Source of the DNA: Tricholoma matsutake
Taxonomy: Eukaryota > Basidiomycota > Agaricomycetes > Agaricales > Tricholomataceae
DNA length: 64,000 nucleotides
Direction: 5' to 3'
Assembly (NCBI GenBank): GCA_026075535.2
Contig: AP026538.1
Location: 5,084,001-5,148,000 of the forward strand
The notes beneath the pieces were generated by a model, which saw only the letters and a program-made list of their open reading frames with translations, ran no database searches and was not told where the DNA came from. This document shows positions 57,068-64,000 of the stretch, piece after piece. The translations under genes and the position numbers were made by a program. The stretch's first letter is position 1. Each line of letters opens with the position of its first letter.

Positions 57068-57764
57068 TGTCACGATCCGTTCCTCACCCGCTTGGAACCT
57101 GCAACCTTCTGATCTTTTCCGCTTTTCCTAACTCAACTCCTACCGCCTTCGTTCCAGCCCCCTTGCACTGCCCACACTGCTGTGCACCAGGCCGCTGTGT
57201 ACAGCAACCATGGCTGCCTTCCAAGGCTGCTGTCTAGTTTTGCAAATTCGACTATGGATTCCTGTGCGGCCTCTGCTAGGCAATTTATCTATGCAGTTGA
57301 GACACTGCCACAGTTTCCATTTCCATTCTGCTCTTGTTCCGGACTCTAGTATTTAAGCTTAGTTAGTTTCACTTTGTATTCCTCAGTTTGTATATCGACA
57401 CAGACTCAACTTTACCCTGTCAATCTAAAACCTCCTTCTACTCCAACTCCTGACCTCTAAGAGTCTGAACTCCATTCAACTCAACCTCTAGTTCCCCTCT
57501 GAAGTTCTAGTCTCATCTGAACTTAACCTAAGTCCCTCCATACTCCTTCCCGCATTTACCCGCACTCTCCCGCTCCTATCTCTAAAACCTCTACCCAAAA
57601 TTAGGACACCAGATGAGGTGAAGGGCGCAGCTTCTTACAAGCTGAAGCCAAGTCCTTTTCGTTACCCATCCGCATAATCCGCTATGACCCAACAATCTTC
57701 TGCTCTCAAACACCCACCAGGTCCAACTGGATTCCGACGAGCCCTTTCAGATCAGTTCTTAACA
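57068..57764 (+). mobile_element. Ty3-D 5' LTR
   Basis: Starts TGTCACGATCCGTTCCTCACC, the same as the 3' LTR at 63871. A TATTTAAGC motif (57350) and pyrimidine-rich leader follow. The right boundary is uncertain; TTCTTAACA at 57764 is one choice. Confidence 0.75.
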
Positions 57765-57770
57765 GTATAT
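57721..57770 (+). repeat. 50-bp direct repeat, copy 1
   Basis: GTCCAACTGGATTCCGACGA to AACAGTATAT; 45 of 50 bases match 62662-62711, all differences being transitions. Confidence 0.9.
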
Positions 57771-57993
57771 ACGAACTGACACTTCACTCGTCTCTTCTCC
57801 TATGACCCCAACTGAAACTTGCCAGTGCACAACCAGAAACTCTCAGCATGCCGGTACCATTCCAGGGATCTCTGCAATTCAGCAATCCACACTTCCTAGC
57901 CCATGACTCGCCTCAACATTCGGAGTAACTTCCAGACCTTCCAACATTTTCTGACAAATCAGTTTCAGAGCCCCATCAATCAGTGCAAACCTC

Positions 57994-59180
57994 ATGTCTA
58001 CTCAAGCTCAACAATCTCCCGTGAATCCGGAAGAACCCCAACCCACAACTCCCCTTGAGTACGTAGGGGGCATCAACCAGCCTGAACCCTATGGGTTGGA
58101 AGATCGTGGTCTAAAGGACAGACCTCCCGGTGGACCCAACGACCCTAGTGGTCTGGATGGCCCTGGGGGTGACCCCGATCCCAATGATCCTGATGATCAA
58201 CCTCCCATGGGGGGAAACCCTGATCCAGGGGATAGGTTCATAGATGTTCTTTACAACCTCTTGGAGAGTATCCACACCCTCCAACACAATAATGCACCCA
58301 AGACCAAGAAAATCAAAGTTTGCGACCCTGACACCTTCGATGGCTCCAACCCAAAGAAACTTAGAGACTTTCTAGTCTCGTGTAACCTTCATTTCCACGA
58401 CCATCCACATGTATTTTCTTCTGATGAGAAAAAGATCATATTTATCCTTTCTTATCTCAAAGGATCAGCTCTCAGCTGGTTTGAGCCTGGTCTTAATGAC
58501 CCGACCGATCTGCACACTGGATGTGGGATTATGAGGCTTTTCTCACCGAACTAGAGAGTAACTTCAGCCCACACAACCCGCTCGGGGATGCGGAAAAAGC
58601 TCTTTCTGATTTAGCAATGAAGAAAAGTGGTTGCATCACAAAGTATAATGTTGACTTTTGGGAATTAGCTTCTAGGGTCAACTGGAATGAGGCAGCCCTC
58701 TGTGACCGCTATTTCCGCAGTCTTCTGCTCCGACTTCATATAGAAGTCCTTCGGGGTGGTAAACCCGACACCCTTGCAGGACTGCGCTTGAAAGCACAGG
58801 ACTGTGACAATATCTACTGGATGCAGGAAGATGAAACCCGGTTCGAAACTAAGAATTCCGGGAACTCTTCTAACCCTGTCAAGAAGGACAACCCCAAAGG
58901 TTCCTCCCAGTCCACCAATCAATCCTCATCGAGCTCCCCTCAGGGAAACTCCTCCAACCAGCAGCCCTCCACGACAAAGAACACTTCCAAGTCATCCATC
59001 TCCAACAAGTTAGGGAAGAATGGCAAACTTACTGTGGATGAACAAGAACGTCGCATGCGGGAAAGACTTTGCCTCTACTGCGGTGAAGAAGGGCACATAG
59101 CAGGAAACTGCCCGAAGTCTAAAGCTGCAAAAGCCCGTGCATCCACTGTAATTCCCGATTCTGCAGACTCAGAAAAATAG
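57994..59180 (+). pseudogene. Ty3-D Gag
   Basis: Two long frames joined by a 1-nt shift near 58518. The N-terminus MSTQAQQSPVNPEEPQPTTP is Pro/Asp-rich, then the capsid region PDTFDGSNPKKLRDFLVSCNLHF, KIIFILSYLKGSALSWFEP, and after the shift [37 protein letters not shown] Ser/Asn-rich linker precedes a CCHC knuckle [14 protein letters not shown] (about 59075). Gag packages element RNA. Apart from the shift it is complete. Confidence 0.88.
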
Positions 59181-59500
59181 TCCGCAACCCTCAGGATACA
59201 GCCATTGGGGCTGGGGGTTGCATTGACCTTACCCACTTGGCTGCCTACATCTGTCTCAACGTGTCCGCTCTTTCCGACCCTGACTCCCTAATCATCCTCT
59301 TAACTATTCCTGACCTTTCCGCCCCTGTCTGAACCCTCATTGATTCTGGTTCATCCCACTGCTTTCTTGACTCCTCTTTTGTGTTGAATAACCAACTCAG
59401 CATGGAATCCATTAACCCGATCAGTTTATGACTCTTTGATGGATCTTGCAACTCCACCATAACTCAAGTCACCCAACTTCCGGTCACCTTTCCTACCGGT
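59181..59500 (+). pseudogene. Ty3-D protease, N-terminal part
   Basis: TLIDSGSSHCFLDSSFVLNNQ carries the DSG active site (about 59340-59355). TGA codons near 59330 and 59428 stand where Arg is expected. Confidence 0.75.
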
Positions 59501-59503
59501 GAA

Positions 59504-61030
59504 ATGTTCAATCTGTCATTTTATGTAACCTCGCTAGACTCTTCCTGTTCCACAGTACTTGGTCATAACTGGCTGAAGCAATACAATCCGTTGATTGCCT
59601 GGTCTTCAAGCCAAATTACTTTCCGCTCTGCTGATCATAGAGGTTCAGCACCCCAGACATCTCCTTTGTCCCTGAACCTTCCTGTAGAAATCCTTGAATC
59701 CTCTGCATTTTCCGAACCCCCCATTCCTCCTAAGTTTACACCTCCCGACATCTCTTTCATCAATGCTGCCGCTTATGCGCGTGCTAGCAAACTCACCGGG
59801 GAAGTAGCCTTCCAGATGACCTTTGCTCCAGAAGGGTTATCCGCCTGCTCGACCCAATCCTCAATCCCGCCGGATTTATCTGACATTCCCGCTGAGTATC
59901 ATGAATTCGCCAATGTCTTTAATAAGAATAAGGCAGACACCCTTCCTCCACATCGTCCTTATGACCTCAAGATAGAGATGGAGGATAATGCTCCCCCTCC
60001 TCCGGGTCGCATGTACTCCCTCTCTCCCTCCAAATTAGAAGCCCTATGAGTCTTCATTGATGAAAATGTCCACTCAGGCTTCATCTGTCCTTCTAAGTCT
60101 CCACATGGAGCTCCTATACTTTTCGTCAAGAAGAAGGATGGTAGCCTCTGATTTTGTGTCGACTACCGAGGACTCAATCGACTTATGAAGAAAGACCGCT
60201 ATCCCCTTCCTCTCATTTCCGACCTCCTTGACTCTCCCCGAAAAGCCCGCTTGTTCACCAAGATAGACTTGCGGCACACTTATCACCTAGTCCGCATCGT
60301 GGATGGTGACAAATGGAAAACTACTTTCTGCACCTGCTATGGATCCTTCAAGTGGTTGGTGGTTCCCTTTGGACTCACTAATGCACCCGCAGCGTTCCAG
60401 CATTTTATGAACGACATCTTCAGCAACATGCTGGATGTTTGTGTCATCGTGTACCTCGACGACATCCTGATCTATTCAGATGACAAGTCCCAGCATGGGA
60501 CTCACATTAAAGAAGTCCTCCGCCGTCTCCAGAAAAATGGACTTTATGCCTCCCCACAGAAATGTGAGTTCCACAAAGACACTGTTGAATATTTAGGTTT
60601 CATCCTTTCACCGGATGGACTTTGGATGTCCGAGGATAAAGTCAAAACCGTGCTCGACTGGCCCGAGCTGAGGAAAGTCAAGGACATCCAATCCTTCTTA
60701 GGCTTCTGCAATTTTTACTGCCGTTTCATTAATGGTTATTCAGACATTGTCATCCCACTTACCTGCTTGATGCGGAAATCTGCACCTTGGGACTTCAACA
60801 AGAAGTGCTGCGATGCCTTTGATGTGGTCATGGACCACAAAATCTTGAATACTTCAGCACTACCAAGTTGCTCACCTGCCGCCAGGCCCATTGGTCTGAG
60901 TACCTTTCCCAGTTCAATCTCGTCATCTGCTTCTGCCCCGGGAAACTGGGGGCCAAGCCAGATGCACTCACTAGACATTGGGACGTCTACCGCAAAGGGG
61001 GAAATAGCGACTTTGCCTCTGTACACCTGA
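59504..61030 (+). pseudogene. Ty3-D protease end and reverse transcriptase
   Basis: VLGHNWLKQYNPLIAW is the protease ILG-like region. The linker ends [41 protein letters not shown]. RT continues [27 protein letters not shown] and the open frame 60185-60830: [50 protein letters not shown], active site [14 protein letters not shown] intact, and [18 protein letters not shown]. RNase H is almost wholly deleted: DAF jumps to VVMDHK, followed by a 1-nt shift near 60843. Confidence 0.88.
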
Positions 61031-62592
61031 CCAACTCCCGACCTGTATTCACACAGGAACAACTCTCCTCTTCCCTCTGCGCCACTTATCTCGCCACACC
61101 CATCCTTCAACAAGCAGTAATCATGGACATTGAGAAACTCCACAATGACATCCACACCTCTCTTCCCCTTGACCCTATATCTTCCGTTCATCTCCTGACA
61201 CCTGTTGACCCCAACTGGACCATAGATGAGGCAGGACTTCTCTGCCACTTCGACCGGATTTATGTTCCAGACGTTGCGGATCTCCACCTCAAAGTCCTCC
61301 AATACAAACATAATCATATCCTCTCCGGCCACTTCGGACAAAACAAAACCCAGCAGCTTGTCTGCCGGGAATACATCTGGCCAAACCTCTGCACCTTTGT
61401 CCAGGAATTCTGCAAATCCTGTACGACTTGCAAACGATCCAAATCGCCTCGACACAGGCCCTACAGGTTCCTAAAGCAACTTCTGGTTCCGGAACGACCT
61501 TGGAATTCCATCTCCATGGATTTCATTGAACAACTACCCGACTCCGCTGGTCACACTGCTATCCTAGTCATCGTTGACTGCCTCACCAAACAGGGCATCT
61601 TCATTCCAACTGTCAATGAAATCACAGCCCAAGAACTAGCCAACCTGTTTGTCCTCCACGTCTTCTCCAAGCATGGTGTTCTGTCGCACATCACTTGCAA
61701 CTGGGGATCCGAGTTCGTCTCTCATTTTTTCCGCTCTCTCAGAAAAGCACTCGACATGTGGATCCACTTCACTTCCGGTTATCATCCACAAGGTGATGGT
61801 CAGACAGAATGACTTAACCAGACCTTGGAACAGTACCTCCGGATCTTCTGCAACTATCAGCAGGATGACTGGTCTCACCTCTTGCCCTTGGGCGAATTTG
61901 CCTACAACAATGCTCCTTCCGCCTCTACAGGCGTATCACCTTTCTTTGCCAATAAAGGTTACCACCCGAACATTTCTGTCTTTCCAGAGCATGACTTAGC
62001 TTCACAGTGTGCCTGCGAATTCATCATTGATTTAGATGACCTTCACCAGGAACTTTGGAAACAACTTGCGGCCACTCAAGAACGTTATCAAGGTCCCATG
62101 GATAAACATTGGGCACCTGCACCTGACTTCAACATTGGTGATTTCGCTTATGTCACTGCAGAAAATATCCGCACCACCTGTCCCTCCAAGAAACTCTCTG
62201 AAAAGAACCACAGTCCTTTTGAAATCATCGCCCGCCCAGGAACTCACTCAGTCACCCTGCGGCTCCTGGATCACATGCAGGCTATTCACCCTGTTTTCCA
62301 TGTCTCTCAACTAGAGATACACTCCCCAAACACAATTCCAAATCGAGTACAACCTCCACCTCCTCTGATCACCATCAATGATGAGCTCGAATATGAGATC
62401 GCCAAAGTCCTCGACTCCAAAGTCGACAACCAACATCGCTGCAAGATTCTCTACCTCGTCCAATGGGAAGGTTACCAGGGAACTGACAAAGAGACTTCCT
62501 GGCTACCTGTTATGGAACTTGACCACGCCCAAGAACTCCTTGCGGATTTTCACACCCACTACATGCAGAAAATCGGACCGTTACCTGCTTAA
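60868..62592 (+). pseudogene. Ty3-D integrase and chromodomain
   Basis: Starts in the RNase H end ([34 protein letters not shown]). Zinc-binding region: HNHILSGHFGQNKTQQLVCREYIWP and CKSCTTCKRSK. Core: NSISMDFIEQLPDSAGHTAILVIVDCLTK (first Asp kept), ITCNWGSEFVSHFF (second Asp is Asn, codon 61699-61701), YHPQGDGQTE (Glu kept) then TGA for Arg at 61810. The last frame (61825-62592) is open through IHPVFHVSQLEI to chromodomain EYEIAKVLDSKVDNQHRCKILYLVQWEGYQGTDKETSWLP and ends at a natural stop. Confidence 0.88.
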
Positions 62593-62661
62593 AGACAATT
62601 CACGTTACTTATTCACTCAGTCTGAACTCAGAACAAACTTTATTGAAAAAAGAATTTTCGG

Positions 62662-62711
62662 GTCCGACCGGATTCCAACGAGCCCTTTTGGATCAGTTCT
62701 TAACAGTATAT
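62662..62711 (+). repeat. 50-bp direct repeat, copy 2
   Basis: 70 bp after the pol stop codon; pair of 57721-57770. Together they bracket gag-pol and leave the antisense gene outside. Confidence 0.9.
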
Positions 62712-62723
62712 CCAACCAGATCC

Positions 62724-63738
62724 CTACACTACCTCCGCTTCTCCCTCTCCATCTTTGTCATCCTCTCCTCCGACTTCACCACCTTCCTCCGCTTCTCCAC
62801 CTTCCCCGCCTTCATCCTCCTCTTCCTCACCCTCACCCTCCTCCACATTGTCTGCCTGCCTTTTTTCCAAATATCTTTGGAATCCCGCACAGTTGTCTCC
62901 AGACTGGTGGATCCCATGCCTTTCCTGTCGGGACTCTCGTACTGCCCACTCCACTTCCTCTTTGTCCTCGTCACTCTCCCCCTCGATACTTTCATCCGCC
63001 TCCCACTCTGGGTCCATTGCATCCCGGATCTCCTCCATCGACTCCCTCACCGCTGTCGCCACCTCCCCAAACCCTTTCCTCACCACCTTTACCAGCTGCC
63101 GTAGCAGCTCCGCCACTTCTCCGTTGTTGTCCGGTGGACCTGCTGTTCCTGCTCCGGACCTCACTTTTCTTACTGTTGGGGCCTCCTGCCCCTCCCACAT
63201 GACCTCCTTGCACTTGTGCTTAACGTGCGTGCAGTTATCGCACACGCGTCCCTTCGCACCCATCTTGAAGCACAAAATTTTTTGATATTGGCACCTAAGC
63301 CACTTGTCAGTCCAAAAACATCGAAAGAAAGCCAACTACGCACCTTTTGCAGGGCAAGGCGGCCTGCACCCACACCGGACTCGCCGATTCTTCTGACCCC
63401 ACCTGCGCCCTTGACGTGGCAATCTTCTTCTTCTTTGGGGACTTGCTCCCCTCGGCCTCGTCCTCCAAACCCGCAGCTGCAGCCACCCACTTCTTCTCCA
63501 TGCATTTTGCAGCCGAAGCCTCTTTTTTCTGCGCTGTTGCCTGGCGCGCCTCCTCTGCCTTCGCAGCCTTCTCTGATGCCTTCTGCACATCCTGCGCCCG
63601 ATGTTCCTCCTCCCTTGCCACCTCCTCCAATTCTCTCACCTCCCGCTCCATCTGTTCTTTCATCTCCCACTCCCTCTGTTTGTACTGAGCCATCATTGCA
63701 GCCAATTTCAGTTGAGCGGAGCCTGCTGGGGGGGACAT
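62724..63738 (-). CDS. Antisense spliced gene in Ty3-D: coiled-coil, Cys6-cluster protein
   Basis: Minus strand, exons 63344-63738 and 62724-63294, joined by a 49-nt intron to 966 nt (321 aa) with no internal stop. The start MSPPAGSAQLK is preferred; an upstream in-frame ATG at 63771 is possible. Residues about 15-75 are a Glu/Lys/Ala-rich coiled coil (MEREVRELEEVAREEEHRAQ). A basic KSPKKKKIATSR patch (about 95-106) may be a nuclear signal. Then C-x2-C-x6-C-x9-C-x2-C-x6-C (residues about 131-160), the spacing of fungal Zn2Cys6 DNA-binding domains; the intron falls inside it. A short helix (ELLRQLVKVVRKGF) and a long acidic tail follow. The gene lies between pol and the 3' LTR and opposes it. 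Its function is inferred only: possibly a DNA-binding regulator. Confidence 0.7.
63295..63343 (-). other. Intron of the antisense gene
   Basis: 49 nt, donor GTGCGT, branch-like GGACTGACAA, acceptor GGCTTAG. Removing it unites the two halves of the Cys6 cluster in frame. Confidence 0.75.
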
Positions 63739-63870
63739 TTTGTATAGGTGATGGAAGAAGGAAAACAACAAAATTTTTCAACCAATTGCCGCATTCAGGA
63801 GTCAACCAACTTCCTCCTTTGGACTCAAACCTTCACGTGCCTTGTAGGCTTGGCACTAAGGGGGAAATAC

Positions 63871-64000
63871 TGTCACGATCCATTCCTTGCCCGCTCAGAA
63901 CCTGCAACCTTCCAATCTTTTCCACTTTTCCTAACTCAACTCCTACCGCCTTCGTTCTGGCCCCCTTGCACTGCCCACACTGCTGTGCAGCAGGCCGCTG
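63871..64000 (+). mobile_element. Ty3-D 3' LTR (runs off the window)
   Basis: TGTCACGATCCATTCCTTGCCCGCT, preceded by polypurine tract CTAAGGGGGAAATAC. Closely matches 57068-57197 over its visible length. Confidence 0.9.

Noticed and set aside
60736..61455. 239-codon minus-strand frame in Ty3-D
   Set aside because: Antisense shadow of the integrase frame; no family resemblance and no splice signals that improve it.
62378..63202. 274-codon plus-strand frame after Ty3-D pol
   Set aside because: Starts inside the chromodomain in another frame and ends as Pro/Leu-rich antisense shadow of the acidic tail of the minus-strand gene.

Overview
The window looks like a transposon graveyard from a basidiomycete fungus, probably an Agaricomycete. 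The basis is decayed genes of families typical of that group: a Plavaka-type transposase, a CxC5/CxC6 cysteine-cluster protein associated with KDZ transposases, several Ty3/gypsy chromoviruses, a DIRS-like tyrosine-recombinase element, a Tad-like LINE and a pogo transposon. Introns are short (49-74 nt) with CTGAC or CTAAC branch sites. The species cannot be named from the sequence. Nearly all coding sequence is broken; most nonsense codons are TGA where the family has Arg, as expected from CpG decay.

Layout. 1-4.7 kb: two copies (E1, E2) of an unfamiliar non-autonomous element, E2 sitting in a tandem repeat. 4.7-8.6 kb: Plavaka transposase remnant, Ty3 LTR, possible second LTR, CxC5/CxC6 remnant (all minus). 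8.6-14.6 kb: element E3, then chromovirus Ty3-A carrying a MITE. 15.2-20.0 kb: element E4, then the 3' half and 3' LTR of Ty3-B. 20.0-21.8 kb: E5 fragment and an LTR tail. 22.6-25.7 kb: pogo element with a hAT MITE inside. 25.8-28.0 kb: two foldback MITEs, one split by a hAT-like element. 28.0-30.8 kb: a CpG-bearing island with at least one plausible host gene. 31.2-33.3 kb: a short LTR element with a perfect target duplication that keeps only integrase and chromodomain. 33.9-39.6 kb: DIRS-like element (minus) split by a hAT-like element. 39.6-44.2 kb: chromovirus Ty3-C (minus). 44.2-48.4 kb: dispersed repeats and minisatellites. 48.4-54.5 kb: Ty3-E split by element E6. 54.5-57.07 kb: Tad-like LINE. 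57.07-64 kb: chromovirus Ty3-D, the youngest-looking element, which carries a spliced antisense gene between pol and its 3' LTR.

Two things stand out. First, the E family (E1-E4, E6, plus fragments) has TIRs starting AGTA-TTTACACT-CCCCC, 9-10 bp target duplications, and two different tRNA-like pol III promoter modules, one near each end and always facing outward. Its body holds hairpin-bearing mini-exons separated by spliceable introns, and many copies of a GAGCAGTTGCTC palindrome, with no transposase. Second, the Ty3-D antisense gene would encode a 321-residue protein with a coiled coil, a basic patch, a GAL4-like Cys6 cluster and an acidic tail.
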